Below the pieces are notes generated by a model, which searched no databases, was not told where the DNA came from, and saw nothing but the letters and a program-made list of their open reading frames with translations. 57,643 bases of DNA, from NCBI RefSeq assembly GCF_007989625.1, contig NZ_BJUK01000024.1:1-57643 (forward strand), given 5' to 3'. The number at the start of each line of letters is the position of its first letter. Within the stretch, counting starts at the first letter, position 1. Below are positions 28,292-39,385 of the stretch, one piece after another. Source of the stretch: Bisbaumannia pacifica (lineage in GTDB: Bacteria; Pseudomonadota; Gammaproteobacteria; Pseudomonadales; Halomonadaceae). The position numbers and the translations under genes are program-made.

Positions 28292-29994
28292 TGCTCAAGG
28301 ACCCGTCCATCAAGTACCGCCCCTTCGTCGCCGTGGACCTGCCCGATCGCCAGTGGCCGAGCCGGCGCATCGAGACGCCGCCGCAGTGGTGCAGTGTCGA
28401 CCTGCGCGACGGCAACCAGTCGCTGATCGATCCCATGGACGCCGAGCGCAAGCAGCGCTTCTTCGACATGCTGCTCAAGATCGGCTTCAAGGAGATCGAG
28501 GTGGGGTTCCCCTCCGCCTCCCAGACCGATTTCGACTTCGTGCGCTCGCTGATCGAGGAGGACAAGATTCCCGATGACGTCACCATCCAGGTGCTGACCC
28601 AGGCGCGCCCGCACCTGATCGAGCGTACCTTCGAGGCCCTGAAGGGGGCCAAGAACGCCATCGTTCACGTCTACAACGCCACCGATCCGGTCTTCCGCCG
28701 CGTGGTCTTCAACGTCGACAAGGCCCAGTGCACCCAGATCGCCGTGGACGCCACCACCCAGATCCGCGCGCTGATGGAGGCCGCCCCGGAGACCCACTGG
28801 ACCTTCCAGTACTCGCCGGAGCTCTTTACCACCACCGAGATGGACTTCGCCAAGGAGGTGGTGGAAGCGGTGATGGCTGCCTATGGCGCCAGCGCCGAGA
28901 AGAAGATGATCGTCAACCTGCCGGCCACCGTGGAGGCGGCGACCCCCAATAACTATGCCGACCAGGTGGAGTGGTTCTGCCGCCACGTCAAGGATCGCGA
29001 GGCGCTGATCGTCAGCGTCCACCCGCATAACGACCGGGGCACCGGGGTGGCCGCCGCCGAGCTCACCGTGATGGCCGGCGCCGACCGCGTCGAGGGCACC
29101 CTGTTCGGCAACGGCGAGCGCACCGGCAACGTCGATCTCGTCACCCTGGCCATGAACCTCTACACCCAGGGCGTGCATCCGGGCCTCGACTTCTCCAACA
29201 TCACGCCGATCATGCGTGAGGTGGAGTACTGCAACCAGCTGCCGGTGCACCCTCGCCATCCCTATGTGGGCGACCTGGTGTTCACCGCCTTCTCCGGCTC
29301 CCATCAGGACGCCATCAAGAAGGGCATGGCCGAGCGTCGTGCCAACCCGGAGGCGGTCTGGGAGGTGCCCTACCTGCCCATCGACCCGCTCGACGTGGGG
29401 CGCAGCTACGAGGCGGTGATCCGCGTCAACAGCCAGTCCGGCAAGGGCGGGGTCTCCTACCTGCTGGAGCAGGAGCATGGCATCGAGCTGCCGCGGCGCC
29501 TGGCCATGGAGTTCAGCCAGGTGGTGCAGGAGGTGGCCGATCGCACGGGCAAGGAGATCACCTCGCAGATGATCTACCAGGCCTTCGCCGACGAGTACCT
29601 GGCCCAGGAGGCGCCCCTGGCCCTGATCAATCACCGCCTCTCCTCCGAGCCGGATAGCCCCCGGGTGGTACTGGAGGCGGCCATCACCGTGGACGGCAAG
29701 CCCCAGAGCGTGCGCGGCGAGGCCAATGGTCCCCTGGCTGCCTTTATCAAGGGGTTGGCGGCGGCCGGTCATGACGTGGAGGTCATCGACTACCACGAGC
29801 ACTCCCGCGGCCAGGGCGCCGACGCCGAGGCGATCGCCTATGTGGAGGTGCGCATCGACGGCGAGGCGGTGTTCGGCGTGGGCACCGACGAGAGCATCAC
29901 CAGCGCCTCGATGAAGGCGGTGGTCGGCGCCATCAACCGCCGCGCCTCGAGCGCCGCGCCCGCGGCCAATGTGACCGCCGAAACGCTGGCCTGA
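28288..29994 (+). CDS. leuA: 2-isopropylmalate synthase LeuA (long, type 2)
   Basis: 568-residue enzyme that condenses acetyl-CoA with 2-oxoisovalerate, the first committed step to leucine. [16 protein letters not shown] with the metal-binding aspartate, [32 protein letters not shown] and the C-terminal allosteric dimer domain (about residues 440-555) are present. It belongs to the longer LeuA class found in pseudomonads and actinobacteria, not the shorter enteric one. AGGAG precedes the ATG. Leucine feedback control is likely from the C-terminal domain, and leader control from the upstream hairpins. Confidence 0.95.
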   Translation: MMLKDPSIKYRPFVAVDLPDRQWPSRRIETPPQWCSVDLRDGNQSLIDPMDAERKQRFFDMLLKIGFKEIEVGFPSASQTDFDFVRSLIEEDKIPDDVTIQVLTQARPHLIERTFEALKGAKNAIVHVYNATDPVFRRVVFNVDKAQCTQIAVDATTQIRALMEAAPETHWTFQYSPELFTTTEMDFAKEVVEAVMAAYGASAEKKMIVNLPATVEAATPNNYADQVEWFCRHVKDREALIVSVHPHNDRGTGVAAAELTVMAGADRVEGTLFGNGERTGNVDLVTLAMNLYTQGVHPGLDFSNITPIMREVEYCNQLPVHPRHPYVGDLVFTAFSGSHQDAIKKGMAERRANPEAVWEVPYLPIDPLDVGRSYEAVIRVNSQSGKGGVSYLLEQEHGIELPRRLAMEFSQVVQEVADRTGKEITSQMIYQAFADEYLAQEAPLALINHRLSSEPDSPRVVLEAAITVDGKPQSVRGEANGPLAAFIKGLAAAGHDVEVIDYHEHSRGQGADAEAIAYVEVRIDGEAVFGVGTDESITSASMKAVVGAINRRASSAAPAANVTAETLA

Positions 29995-30027
29995 GGCCAT
30001 CGGCTCGAAGCTTGAAGAAACCCCGAT

Positions 30028-30074
30028 AAACTCAGCCCCCATGCCGAGCCCTCGGCATGGGGGCTGAGTTTTCT
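30028..30074. terminator. Bidirectional terminator between leuA and epmB
   Basis: Perfect 21-bp stem (30028-30048 with 30051-30071), starting AAACTCAGCCCCC and flanked by A-rich and T-rich ends, so it can stop transcription from both convergent genes. Confidence 0.88.
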
Positions 30075-30094
30075 GCCGGCTTCTAGCGTCCGGC

Positions 30095-31126
30095 TTACAG
30101 GGGGGTCTTGCTCGCCTCGCCGGGCACTTCCCGGGCCAGGGTCGGCATCAGGAAGCCTGGCAGGACTTGCCTGAGGCCCGCGACCAATTCACGGGCCTGG
30201 TCGTCGGGAACGTCGAAGTGGGCCGCGCCGGCCACCGGGTCGAGCACATGCAGGTAGTAGGGCAGGACGCCGGCCTCGAAGAGTCGTTCGGAGAGCGCGG
30301 CCAGGGCCTCTACCGAGTCGTTGACGCCGCGTAGCAGCACGCTCTGGTTGAGCAGGGTCACCCCTGCACTCTTCAGGCGGGCACAGGCCCCGATCAGCGC
30401 CTCGTCGATCTCGTTGGCATGATTGATATGCAGCACCAGCACCTTCTGTAGTCGGGTGGCGGAGAGCCAGCCGAGCAGGGTGTCGTCGACCCGCTCGGGG
30501 ATCACCACCGGCAAGCGGCTGTGGATCCGCAGGCGCTTGAGGTGGGGGATGGCGTCGAGGCGCGCCACCAGCCAGGCCAATTGGCGATCGCTGGCGGCCA
30601 GGGGGTCGCCGCCGGAGAGGATCGCCTCGCGGATGGAGGCGTCGCCGCGCAGGGTGTCGAGGCTTGCTTCCCACTGGGCCCGGGAGGGAGCGTTCTCGCC
30701 ATAGGGGAAGTGGCGACGGAAGCAGTAGCGGCAGTTGATGGCGCAGCTGGGGCTGGCAATCAACAGGACCCGGCCGGCGTATTTGTGGATCAGCCCCTTG
30801 GCCGGGGTATGCTCGGCCTCCTGGAGCGGGTCGGCCAGGTAGCCCGGCACCTCGAGCGTCTCCTCGCCCAGCGGCAGTACCTGGCGCAGCAGCGGGTCGT
30901 GCGGGTCGCCGGGGCGGATGCGCGCCAGATAGGCCTTGGGCACGCGCACCTCGAAGAGTTCATGGCCGGCCTCGGCGCCGGGCAGCCAGGCCGGGTCCAG
31001 GTCGAGGCGCCGGCAGAGTTCCACCGGGTCGCGGATCACCCCGGCCAGCTGACGCTGCCAGGGGGCGCGCTCCTGAGGGAGGGCGAGGGGGACGCTCTGC
31101 ACATCGGCCGGGCTTCGGGTTATCAT
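30095..31126 (-). CDS. epmB: EF-P (R)-beta-lysine pathway lysine 2,3-aminomutase EpmB
   Basis: 343-residue radical-SAM, PLP-dependent enzyme that makes (R)-beta-lysine for modification of EF-P. The cluster motif is C128-x3-C132-x2-C135 in [16 protein letters not shown]; the [10 protein letters not shown] and [12 protein letters not shown] blocks are typical. The start MITRSPAD gives the normal family length; upstream codons would run into the efp promoter region. It is divergent from efp with a 94-bp spacer. Confidence 0.94.
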   Translation of the reverse strand: MITRSPADVQSVPLALPQERAPWQRQLAGVIRDPVELCRRLDLDPAWLPGAEAGHELFEVRVPKAYLARIRPGDPHDPLLRQVLPLGEETLEVPGYLADPLQEAEHTPAKGLIHKYAGRVLLIASPSCAINCRYCFRRHFPYGENAPSRAQWEASLDTLRGDASIREAILSGGDPLAASDRQLAWLVARLDAIPHLKRLRIHSRLPVVIPERVDDTLLGWLSATRLQKVLVLHINHANEIDEALIGACARLKSAGVTLLNQSVLLRGVNDSVEALAALSERLFEAGVLPYYLHVLDPVAGAAHFDVPDDQARELVAGLRQVLPGFLMPTLAREVPGEASKTPL

Positions 31127-31220
31127 GCGGCACACCAATTGCGGGCGGGCGCCACGGCGCCCGTCGATACATTTCCTGCGCCGCCGCCATGGCGGGGCGC
31201 CGATCATTCAGCGAGGAATC

Positions 31221-31787
31221 ATGGCGAACTATTCTACCAACGAATTCAAGGGCGGTCTGAAGGTAATGCTGGACGGCGACCCCTGCGCGATCCTCGAGAA
31301 CGAGTACGTCAAACCGGGCAAGGGCCAGGCCTTCAACCGGGTCAAGCTGCGCAATCTGATCAGCGGCCGGGTCTGGGAGCGCACCTTCAAGTCCGGCGAA
31401 TCCCTGGAGGGCGCCGATGTCCTCGAGCTGGAGATGGAGTACCTCTACACCGACGGCGAGATGTGGCACTTCATGAAGACCGACGGCTCCTTCGAGCAGT
31501 ACGCGGTGGAGAAGAAGGCCCTGGGCGATACCGAGAAGTGGCTCAAGGAGCAGGTCGCCTACACCGTGACCCTGTGGAACGACAACGCCATCAACGTCAC
31601 GCCGCCCAACTTTATCGAGTTGGAAGTGGTCGAGACCGACCCGGGCCTCAAGGGCGACACCGCCCAGGGCGGCTCCAAGCCGGCGACCCTCTCCTCCGGC
31701 GCCGTGGTGCGTGTGCCGCTGTTTATCAACCAGGGCGAGGTGCTGAAGGTCGATACGCGTAACGGCGAGTACGTCTCCCGCGCCTGA
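31221..31787 (+). CDS. efp: Elongation factor P
   Basis: 188-residue translation factor that relieves ribosome stalling at polyproline. The modification site is K34 in [10 protein letters not shown], the beta-lysylated lysine; its neighbours fit the EpmA/EpmB-type EF-P. The C-terminal [28 protein letters not shown] is standard. The start at 31221 follows GAGGA. EpmB (divergent) and EpmA (downstream) are adjacent; the hydroxylase EpmC is not in the window. Confidence 0.97.
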   Translation: MANYSTNEFKGGLKVMLDGDPCAILENEYVKPGKGQAFNRVKLRNLISGRVWERTFKSGESLEGADVLELEMEYLYTDGEMWHFMKTDGSFEQYAVEKKALGDTEKWLKEQVAYTVTLWNDNAINVTPPNFIELEVVETDPGLKGDTAQGGSKPATLSSGAVVRVPLFINQGEVLKVDTRNGEYVSRA

Positions 31788-31828
31788 CAGTCTGCTGTCA
31801 GGGCTATTGCGCTCGCTCATACGGCGTT

Positions 31829-31892
31829 GAATCCCGGGACGGCTTGCTCATTTAGCGCTGCTAAACTCCGCCGCCTTACCCGCCCGGGATTC
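31829..31892. repeat. Nested inverted repeat after efp
   Basis: Outer arms GAATCCCGGG (31829-31838) and CCCGGGATTC (31883-31892) enclose inner arms TTTAGC (31851-31856) and GCTAAA (31860-31865). Both pairs are perfect. There is no T-run. It could be a REP/BIME-like element or an RNA 3'-end structure in the 247-bp efp-epmA spacer. Confidence 0.6.
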
Positions 31893-31992
31893 GCCTGGCG
31901 ACCCACAGTTAGGTGGGGAGTACGTGGGCCCGTAGGGAACCTAGCCCTGAGCATTGCTGATGACGCTCTGAGCAGCGACTGTTCGTCGAAGA

Positions 31993-32024
31993 TGGCCACG
32001 CCAAGGCGTGGCCATGGTGTTTCT
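31993..32024 (+). terminator. Hairpin before epmA, probable terminator
   Basis: TGGCCACGCC (31993-32002), loop AA, then GGCGTGGCCA (32005-32014), followed by TGGTGTTTCT. A 10-bp stem with a short T-rich tail, ending 20 bp before the epmA ATG. It may end efp transcripts or tune entry into epmA. Confidence 0.5.
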
Positions 32025-32034
32025 GGAGGCTGTG

Positions 32035-33009
32035 ATGACCAATGACTGGCACCCCTCGGCGTCTCTCGAGACCCTGCGCCAGCGGGCGCGGCTGCTGGCC
32101 GAGGTGCGCGGCTTCTTCGCCGCGCGTGGCGTGCTGGAGGTGGAGACCCCGGTGCTGGGCCATGGCGGCAGCACCGATGTAGGGCTGGCGTCGCTGAGTT
32201 GCGAGGCGACGACCCCCGAGGGGCGCGAGCGCCTCTGGCTGCAGACCTCGCCGGAGTTCGCCATGAAGCGCCTGCTGGCCGCCGGCGCCGGCCCCATCTA
32301 TCAGATCGCCCGCAGCTTCCGGGACGGCGAGGTGGGGCGCCGCCATAACCTCGAGTTCAGCATGCTGGAGTGGTATCGCCCGGGCCTGGCCCTGGACGCC
32401 TTGATCGAGGAGACGGTGGCGCTGATCCAGGCCGTGCTGGGGCGGGACCCGGGGCCGGTGCGGCGGTGGCGCTATCGGCAGTTGTTCCGCGAGCAGCTGG
32501 GAGTCGACCCCTTCACCACGCCGCTCGGCGAGCTTCGCCGGCTGGCCGCGGCGCGGGGCGGCCTCTCCATGGACGAGGCGTCCCGGGATGACTGCCTGGA
32601 CCTGCTGCTGAGCCTCGAGATCGAGCCGACCCTGGGCCGCGACGGCCTGGACGTGGTGGTGGACTACCCGGCCAGCCAGGCGGCCCTGGCCCGGCGCCAT
32701 CGGGACCCGGAGGATGGCGAATGGGTGGCGGGGCGCTTCGAGGTCTATCTGCAGGGGCTGGAGCTGGCCAACGGCTATGACGAGCTCACCGATGCCGCGG
32801 AACAGGCGGCGCGCTTCGCCGAGGACAATGCCGCCCGGCGTGCCCGGGGCCTGCCCGAGGTCACCGTGGACCGGCGCCTGCTGGACGCCCTGGCGGCGGG
32901 CATGCCGGCGGGAAGCGGCGTGGCCCTGGGCCTCGACCGGCTGATTCAGTTGGCTCTGGGCAAGGCCAGCGTGGCGGAGGTCATGGCCTTCGCCACGCCA
33001 CGCTGTTGA
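32035..33009 (+). CDS. epmA: EF-P-(R)-beta-lysine ligase EpmA
   Basis: 324-residue paralogue of class II lysyl-tRNA synthetase that attaches beta-lysine to K34 of EF-P. It has only the catalytic core: VLEVETPVLG, QTSPEFAMKRLLAAG (motif 2 region with IYQIARSFRDGEVGRRHNLEF) and motif 3 GSGVALGLDRLIQLALG. The N-terminal anticodon-binding domain of LysS is absent, which distinguishes it. CTGGAGG precedes the ATG. It is convergent with psd. Confidence 0.95.
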   Translation: MTNDWHPSASLETLRQRARLLAEVRGFFAARGVLEVETPVLGHGGSTDVGLASLSCEATTPEGRERLWLQTSPEFAMKRLLAAGAGPIYQIARSFRDGEVGRRHNLEFSMLEWYRPGLALDALIEETVALIQAVLGRDPGPVRRWRYRQLFREQLGVDPFTTPLGELRRLAAARGGLSMDEASRDDCLDLLLSLEIEPTLGRDGLDVVVDYPASQAALARRHRDPEDGEWVAGRFEVYLQGLELANGYDELTDAAEQAARFAEDNAARRARGLPEVTVDRRLLDALAAGMPAGSGVALGLDRLIQLALGKASVAEVMAFATPRC

Positions 33010-33021
33010 CCCGATGGCTCT

Positions 33022-33873
33022 TTAGCCATTATCCGCCAGATGGGGCAGGCGGCTAAGGCGCTCGCCCATTTTTACCGAGATATCGGGGACGAGCTCCTCG
33101 AAGTCGATCTCCTTCGCGAAGCACATCACCACCGTGGAACCGAGCTTGAAACGGCCCATCTCGGCGCCCTTCTCCAGGGTGATGGGCTCGTCGAAGCGAA
33201 TCGTTTGGACCCGCCCGGAGAGGGGGGTGATCTGCCCGGCCCACACCGTCTCGATGGCGGCGACGATCATGGCCCCCACCAGCACCATGGCCATGGGGCC
33301 CTCCTCGGTATCGAAGAGACACACCAGGCGCTCGTTACGGGCGAAGAGGTTGGGCACATGGTCGGCGGTGGCCCGGTTGACCGAGAAGAGCCGGCCCGGC
33401 ACATAGACCATCTCCCGGAGGGTGCCGGTCAGCGGCATATGCACCCGGTGGTAGTCTCGGGGCGAGAGGTAGATGGTGGCGAAGCTGCCCTGGCGGAAGG
33501 GCGCGGCGCGATGCATATCGCCGCCCAGCAGGCTGGTGATCGAGAAGGCCTGGCCCTTGGCCTGGATCAGAGTGCCATGATGGGTCTCGCCGAACTGGGA
33601 GAGGGTGCCGTCGGCGGGGGAAATCAGGCCCGACTCGATGGGCCGCGCGCCTTCCCGGAGGGGCCGGGTGAAGAAGTCGTTGAAGCAGGCATAGGCCCCG
33701 GGATCGGGCTCCCGAGCCTCGCTCATGTCCACCCGGAAGCGGCGGATAAAGGCCTTGATCAGCAGTTGCTTGAGCCAGCCGACGCGGGTCTCGGCGAGCC
33801 GCCCCACCAGCCGCGAGAGCAGGTGGTGGGGCAGGGGGTACTGGATCAGGGCGAATAACTTGGATGGCGACAC
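33022..33873 (-). CDS. psd: Phosphatidylserine decarboxylase proenzyme
   Basis: 283-residue membrane-associated enzyme that makes phosphatidylethanolamine. It self-cleaves at the LGST motif ([11 protein letters not shown]), the serine becoming the pyruvoyl group. [11 protein letters not shown] and [13 protein letters not shown] hold the conserved catalytic aspartate and histidine. The start is a GTG at 33873 with a weak ribosome site, chosen because [17 protein letters not shown] aligns with family N-termini. It lies 33 bp downstream of rhdA, the next gene upstream on this strand. Confidence 0.93.
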   Translation of the reverse strand: MSPSKLFALIQYPLPHHLLSRLVGRLAETRVGWLKQLLIKAFIRRFRVDMSEAREPDPGAYACFNDFFTRPLREGARPIESGLISPADGTLSQFGETHHGTLIQAKGQAFSITSLLGGDMHRAAPFRQGSFATIYLSPRDYHRVHMPLTGTLREMVYVPGRLFSVNRATADHVPNLFARNERLVCLFDTEEGPMAMVLVGAMIVAAIETVWAGQITPLSGRVQTIRFDEPITLEKGAEMGRFKLGSTVVMCFAKEIDFEELVPDISVKMGERLSRLPHLADNG

Positions 33874-33906
33874 GAAAGGACGATCTCATCAAAAGGGGGT
33901 TAGGGA

Positions 33907-34740
33907 TTATGGCTTCTCTACCGGCGTATCATCGCGATTGCCCCACTCCTTCCAGGAGCCGGGGTAGGCGCGCATCTTCTCGAAGCCCAGGGCCTTGCCC
34001 ACCAGCCAGGTGAAGCCGCTGCGGTGGTGGCTCTGGCAGTGGGTGACCACTTCCATGTCCGGGGTCAGGCCCAGGGCCTCCAGCTCGGTGATCAGCTCCG
34101 CATAATCGCGAATACGCAGCTGACGCGCCTTGTCCATGGCCTCGGTCCACTCCAGGTTGACCGCGCCGGGAATATGCCCGAGACGCCGGTTCTGCCCCTT
34201 CTCGCCGCGGTACTCCTCTGGCGAGCGGGCATCCCAGACGGCGAAGCCCTTGTCGCTGAGGCGCTCCTGGAGGCTCTCCCGATCGATGGCGACATCGGGG
34301 TTGAGGATCGCCGCCTCGTACTCGCTGGGCACGGGGGCCGTCGGGGTGGTCTCGCTGGGCAGGCCCTCGGCGCGCCAGGCGTGGATGCCGCCGTTGAGGT
34401 AGGAGTAGCGGCGGTGGCCGATCAGCTCCAGGGTCCACAGCAGGCGGCCGGCCCAGCCTCCGCCCTCGTCGTCGTAGGCCACCACATGGGTGTCCCGGGT
34501 CAGGCCCAGCTCGGAGAACAGCGCCGACAGCGCCGCCTCATCGGGGACCTCGTTGGGCACCTCGCCGCTGCCCACGAGCAGGCGGCGATAGTCGAGGAAG
34601 CGGGCCCCGGGCACATGGCCCTCGGCGTAGCTCTCGGGCTTGAGGGGCACATCGATAATCAGCAGCTGGGGGTCGTCCAGCACCTCGGCGAGCCGGTCAG
34701 GCTCGACGATCAGCGGCAGAAGATTGGCTTCGGAGCTCAT
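33907..34740 (-). CDS. rhdA: Two-domain rhodanese (thiosulfate sulfurtransferase, RhdA type)
   Basis: 277-residue tandem rhodanese. The N-terminal domain is the inactive partner; the C-terminal domain carries the active-site cysteine C235 in the loop CQSHHRS, close to the CQTHHR loop of Azotobacter RhdA and unlike the CGSGVTA loop of SseA-type mercaptopyruvate sulfurtransferases. Thiosulfate:cyanide sulfur transfer is therefore the better guess. A strong AAGGAGGG site fixes the start at 34740. It sits between rsgA and psd, where pseudomonads also carry rhdA. Confidence 0.88.
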   Translation of the reverse strand: MSSEANLLPLIVEPDRLAEVLDDPQLLIIDVPLKPESYAEGHVPGARFLDYRRLLVGSGEVPNEVPDEAALSALFSELGLTRDTHVVAYDDEGGGWAGRLLWTLELIGHRRYSYLNGGIHAWRAEGLPSETTPTAPVPSEYEAAILNPDVAIDRESLQERLSDKGFAVWDARSPEEYRGEKGQNRRLGHIPGAVNLEWTEAMDKARQLRIRDYAELITELEALGLTPDMEVVTHCQSHHRSGFTWLVGKALGFEKMRAYPGSWKEWGNRDDTPVEKP

Positions 34741-34810
34741 GGCACCCTCCTTGTCTCGGTTGCTGCGAAGGATAATGGCATATTGCCGGCGTCCGGAGCG
34801 ACACCGCCGC

Positions 34811-35842
34811 TCAACGCCCTTCGTCCTCGAGGCTCTCGAGGATGCGCCGGTAGCTGTTGAAGCGCTCGGCACGGACCTCGCCGCGCTCCACGGCCTCGAG
34901 CAGGGCGCAGCCGGGCTCCTGCCGGTGGCGGCAGTCGCGGAAGCGGCACTGCCCCAGCAGCTCGCGAAACTCTACGAAGCCCTCGGTGACCTGCTGGGCA
35001 TCCAGGTGGGTCAGGCCGAACTCGCGGATCCCCGGCGAGTCGATCAGCTCGCCGGCCGCGTTATCGTCGTCATCGAAGGCGTAGAGGCGGGCGGTAGTGG
35101 TGGTGTGGGTGCCCTTGCGCGAGTCCTCGGAGAGGGCGCCGATGCGCAGGGTCTCGTCGGGCAGCAGGCGGTCGATCAGCGACGACTTGCCGACCCCGCT
35201 CTGGCCGACGAACACCGAGGTGCGCCCGGCCAGCCGCGCCCTCAGGGCGTCCAGGCCGCTCTCCTCGGCGGTGGTGGTGGTCACCACCGGGTAGCCCAGC
35301 GCCTCATAGTGGCCGAGCAGGGTCATCAGCTCGCCGCCGCCCGGCGGCAGCAGGTCGGTCTTGTTGAGCACCAGCACTGGGGCGATACCGGTGGCCTCGG
35401 CGGCCACCAGGTAGCGGTCGATCAGGTTGGCATGGGGCGCGGGCTCCACGGCGAAGACGATCAGGATCTGGTCGATATTGGCCGCCACCGGCTTGAGCTG
35501 CCCCCGAGCGTCGGGGCGCTCCAGCACGCTGTCGCGTTCGCCCCGGGCCACCACCACGCCGCTGCCGTCATTGGCGGCGCGCCAGATGACCCGATCCCCG
35601 GTGACCAGGGGCTCCAGGTTGGCGCGCAGATGACAGCGGTGCAGGGGGCCGCCTTCGGCGGGGCGCACGTCCAGGCTGCGGCCGAAGTGGGCGATCACTC
35701 GCCCGTTGCGCTCGGGGCCATATTCGCCGGCCTCCAGCTTGTCGGCATCCTGGGCATCGCGCTTGGCGGCGCGCTCGGCGCGCTCGGCCTGAATCTTCTC
35801 GATGCGCCAGCGCTGCTGGCGAGTTAGCTTGCGTTTGCTCAT
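34811..35842 (-). CDS. rsgA: Small ribosomal subunit biogenesis GTPase RsgA
   Basis: 343-residue circularly permuted GTPase that helps mature the 30S subunit. The G motifs appear in the order G4 (LNKTDLL), G1 ([12 protein letters not shown]), G3 (DSPGIREF), after an OB-fold. A C-terminal zinc motif C-x4-C-x-H-x5-C reads [14 protein letters not shown]. The N-terminus [18 protein letters not shown] is standard. It is divergent from orn, as in E. coli. Confidence 0.95.
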   Translation of the reverse strand: MSKRKLTRQQRWRIEKIQAERAERAAKRDAQDADKLEAGEYGPERNGRVIAHFGRSLDVRPAEGGPLHRCHLRANLEPLVTGDRVIWRAANDGSGVVVARGERDSVLERPDARGQLKPVAANIDQILIVFAVEPAPHANLIDRYLVAAEATGIAPVLVLNKTDLLPPGGGELMTLLGHYEALGYPVVTTTTAEESGLDALRARLAGRTSVFVGQSGVGKSSLIDRLLPDETLRIGALSEDSRKGTHTTTTARLYAFDDDDNAAGELIDSPGIREFGLTHLDAQQVTEGFVEFRELLGQCRFRDCRHRQEPGCALLEAVERGEVRAERFNSYRRILESLEDEGR

Positions 35843-35858
35843 GGGCCGCCCGAGGTCT

Positions 35859-35878
35859 GTACAATGGGGGCATTGTAC
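35859..35878. promoter_or_regulatory. 20-bp inverted repeat in the rsgA-orn divergent promoter region
   Basis: GTACAATG-GGGG-CATTGTAC is perfect. Each arm contains a TACAAT that could serve as a -10 element, one per direction, 17 and 69 bases from the respective start codons. Good -35 elements are lacking, so an operator reading is also possible. Confidence 0.5.
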
Positions 35879-35946
35879 GCATAGACCACCCGCTTAGACA
35901 CCGGGCCGGCGCGCGATCGGCGGCCCCGAGAAGGAAAACACGCACC

Positions 35947-36540
35947 ATGGCTACGACCCCCGACGCCACCCCCCGCAAGGATCTGCTGGTCTGGATCGAC
36001 CTGGAAATGACCGGCCTCGACCCCGAGAAGGAGCGCATCATCGAGGTGGCGACCCTGATCACCGATAACGAGCTCAACCTGATCGCCGAGGGGCCGGTGA
36101 TCGCCGTGCACCAGCCGGAGCACCTGCTGGCCGGGATGGATGCCTGGAACCAGAAGACCCATGGCGAGTCGGGCCTGGTGGCCAGGGTGCGCCAGAGCAC
36201 CATCGAGACCCGGGCGGCGGAGCGGCGCACCCTGGAGTTCCTGCGCGCCCATGTGGCCCCGGGCAGCTCGCCCATGTGCGGCAATAGCGTGCACCAGGAT
36301 CGCCGCTTCCTGGAGCGCGAGATGCCCGAGCTGCTGGCCTTCTTCCACTACCGCAACCTGGATGTCTCTACCCTCAAGGAGCTCGCCAAGCGCTGGAACC
36401 CGGCGGCCCTGAAGGGCTTCGAGAAGCGCAACACCCACCAGGCCCTGGACGATATCCGCGAGTCCCTGGCGGAGCTGGCCCACTACCGCAACACCTTCCT
36501 GCAGCTGGCACCGCCGGCGGCCGACGAGGAAGAGCAGTAA
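35947..36540 (+). CDS. orn: Oligoribonuclease
   Basis: 197-residue DEDDh exoribonuclease that finishes RNA decay and degrades pGpG from cyclic di-GMP turnover. The acidic residues D18 and E20 in WIDLEMTG, the aspartate in [10 protein letters not shown], and the [10 protein letters not shown] histidine and aspartate complete the active site. It ends 4 bp from the stop of convergent queG, with no terminator between them. Confidence 0.96.
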   Translation: MATTPDATPRKDLLVWIDLEMTGLDPEKERIIEVATLITDNELNLIAEGPVIAVHQPEHLLAGMDAWNQKTHGESGLVARVRQSTIETRAAERRTLEFLRAHVAPGSSPMCGNSVHQDRRFLEREMPELLAFFHYRNLDVSTLKELAKRWNPAALKGFEKRNTHQALDDIRESLAELAHYRNTFLQLAPPAADEEEQ

Positions 36541-36544
36541 GCGC

Positions 36545-37654
<1,110 letters not shown>

Positions 37655-37772
37655 GATCGTGAAACTACCGAGAAAGCGGGAAGGGGCTGGGCGTGGCGCA
37701 GGCACACCCTACACTAGACTCAAATCCTCGTCATGGGGAGTCATGATGCCGTACAGTCCCTCTCCCTGGCGT

Positions 37773-37852
37773 GAGGCCCGGGGCTACCCTGGGGCAGGCC
37801 CCGGAAGGCCGGATCCTCGCGAAGACGCTGTCGACCCGTCCCCGGCGCCCCT
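37773..37852 (+). repeat. Dispersed intergenic repeat, copy 4 (short form)
   Basis: Starts GAGGCCCGGGGCTACCCTGG and keeps GCGAAGACGCTGT and the end GGCGCCCCTC, but lacks the CTTTTTC/GAAAAAG inner hairpin section, about 40 bp, compared with the 51141 copy. It lies in the divergent queG-nnr spacer. Confidence 0.75.
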
Positions 37853-37888
37853 CAGCAAGATCTATTCCGATGGCGAAGGGAGGCAACA

Positions 37889-39385
37889 ATGAATCCAGGC
37901 AGGCCGCTCTATCTGGCCGAACAGGTTCGCGAACTGGATCGGCGCACCATCGCCGCCGGTGTCGAGGGCTTCGCTTTGATGCACAAGGCGGCTCAGGCCG
38001 CCTATCGCGTACTGCGGGCGCGCTGGCCCGAGGCGCGCCACCTCAGCGTGTTGTGCGGCGCCGGCAACAACGCCGGCGATGGCTATGTGATGGCGGCCCT
38101 GGCCGCCGCGGAGGGGCTCCAGGTGCAGCTGCTGGCGCTGCGCCCGGTGGAGCGCCTCGTCGGCGATGCCGCCCGGGCCGCCGAGCTCGCCGTGGCCAGG
38201 GGCGTGATCATTACCCCCTGGACGGCCCAGGCGCGGCTCGAGGGCGAGGTGATCGTCGATGCCCTGCTGGGCACCGGGCTCAGCGGCGAGGTGCGCGAGC
38301 CCTTCCTGGGCGCCATCGAGCGGATCAATGCCGCCGGGCGGCCGGTACTGGCGGTGGATATCCCCTCCGGACTCTGTGCCGATAGCGGCGCCGTGCTGGG
38401 CGCGGCGGTATCGGCCAGCGCTACCGTGACCTTTATCGGCGACAAGCTGGGGCTGCATACCGGCGCCGGCCCGGCGCGAGTCGGTGAGTGCTATTTCAAG
38501 CGTCTCGGCGTCGATGCCGAGGCCCATGGCGACCTGGCGCCGGTGGCCCGCCTCCTGGACGAGGCGCTGATCGGCGAGGTCGTGGCGCCGCGTCCTCGGG
38601 ATGCCCACAAGGGCGACTGCGGTCACCTGCTGGTGATCGGCGGCGCCCCGGGCTTCGGTGGCGCGGCGCTGCTGGCCGCCGAGACGGCGGCGCGGCTCGG
38701 GGCCGGCAAGGTGAGCCTGGCCACGGCGCCGGAGCACGTCACCGCCAGCCTGGTGCGCTGTCCCGAGGTGATGGTGCATGGGGTACGAGGCGCGCCGGAG
38801 CTGGCGCCCCTGCTGGCGGGGGCCGATGCCATCGTGGTGGGCCCCGGGCTGGGGCAGGGGCCCTGGGGGCAGGGGCTGCTGCAGGCGACCCTGGCGGCGG
38901 GCAAACCGCTGGTGGCGGATGCCGATGCCCTCAATCTGCTGGCTCGGGGACTCAGCGAGGCACGACCGCCGGCCTGGATCCTCACGCCCCACCCGGGGGA
39001 GGCGGCGCGGCTGCTGGGCGGCGACGCCGCCGGCGTGCAGGCCGACCGCGCCGGTAGCCTGCGCGAGATCGCCGCGCGCTTCGCCGCCGTGGTGCTGCTC
39101 AAGGGAGCGGGCAGCCTGGTGGGGGAGGATGACGGGGCGCCCCTGGCGCTCTGCCCTTACGGCAACCCCGGCATGGCCAGCGGCGGCATGGGCGATGCCC
39201 TCTCCGGGATCCTGGGCGCCCTGCTGGCCCAGGGGCTGGCGCCGCGAGCCGCCGCCGAGGTGGGCATGCTGCTGCATGCCCGGGCCGCGGATCTCGCCGC
39301 CCGGGCCGAGGGCGAGCGTGGTCTGCTGGCCGGCGATCTGGCATCCTATGCGCGACGCTTGATCAACGGGGTAGGGTGGAACTAG
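37889..39385 (+). CDS. nnr: Bifunctional NAD(P)H-hydrate epimerase/dehydratase Nnr
   Basis: 498-residue repair enzyme for damaged NADHX and NADPHX. The N-terminal YjeF_N epimerase (about 1-215) has LCGAGNNAGDGYVMA and AVDIPSGL; the C-terminal ADP/ATP-dependent dehydratase has GGAPGFGGAALLAAE, GPGLGQG, TPHPGEAARLLG and the catalytic GMGDALSGI. The start follows GGGAGG. tsaE starts on the next base after the stop, opening the orn-to-purA type string on this strand. Confidence 0.95.
   Translation: MNPGRPLYLAEQVRELDRRTIAAGVEGFALMHKAAQAAYRVLRARWPEARHLSVLCGAGNNAGDGYVMAALAAAEGLQVQLLALRPVERLVGDAARAAELAVARGVIITPWTAQARLEGEVIVDALLGTGLSGEVREPFLGAIERINAAGRPVLAVDIPSGLCADSGAVLGAAVSASATVTFIGDKLGLHTGAGPARVGECYFKRLGVDAEAHGDLAPVARLLDEALIGEVVAPRPRDAHKGDCGHLLVIGGAPGFGGAALLAAETAARLGAGKVSLATAPEHVTASLVRCPEVMVHGVRGAPELAPLLAGADAIVVGPGLGQGPWGQGLLQATLAAGKPLVADADALNLLARGLSEARPPAWILTPHPGEAARLLGGDAAGVQADRAGSLREIAARFAAVVLLKGAGSLVGEDDGAPLALCPYGNPGMASGGMGDALSGILGALLAQGLAPRAAAEVGMLLHARAADLAARAEGERGLLAGDLASYARRLINGVGWN

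Noticed and set aside
28120-30042. 640-codon open frame antisense to leuA
   Set aside because: Shadow frame; leuA and its leader structure explain the region.
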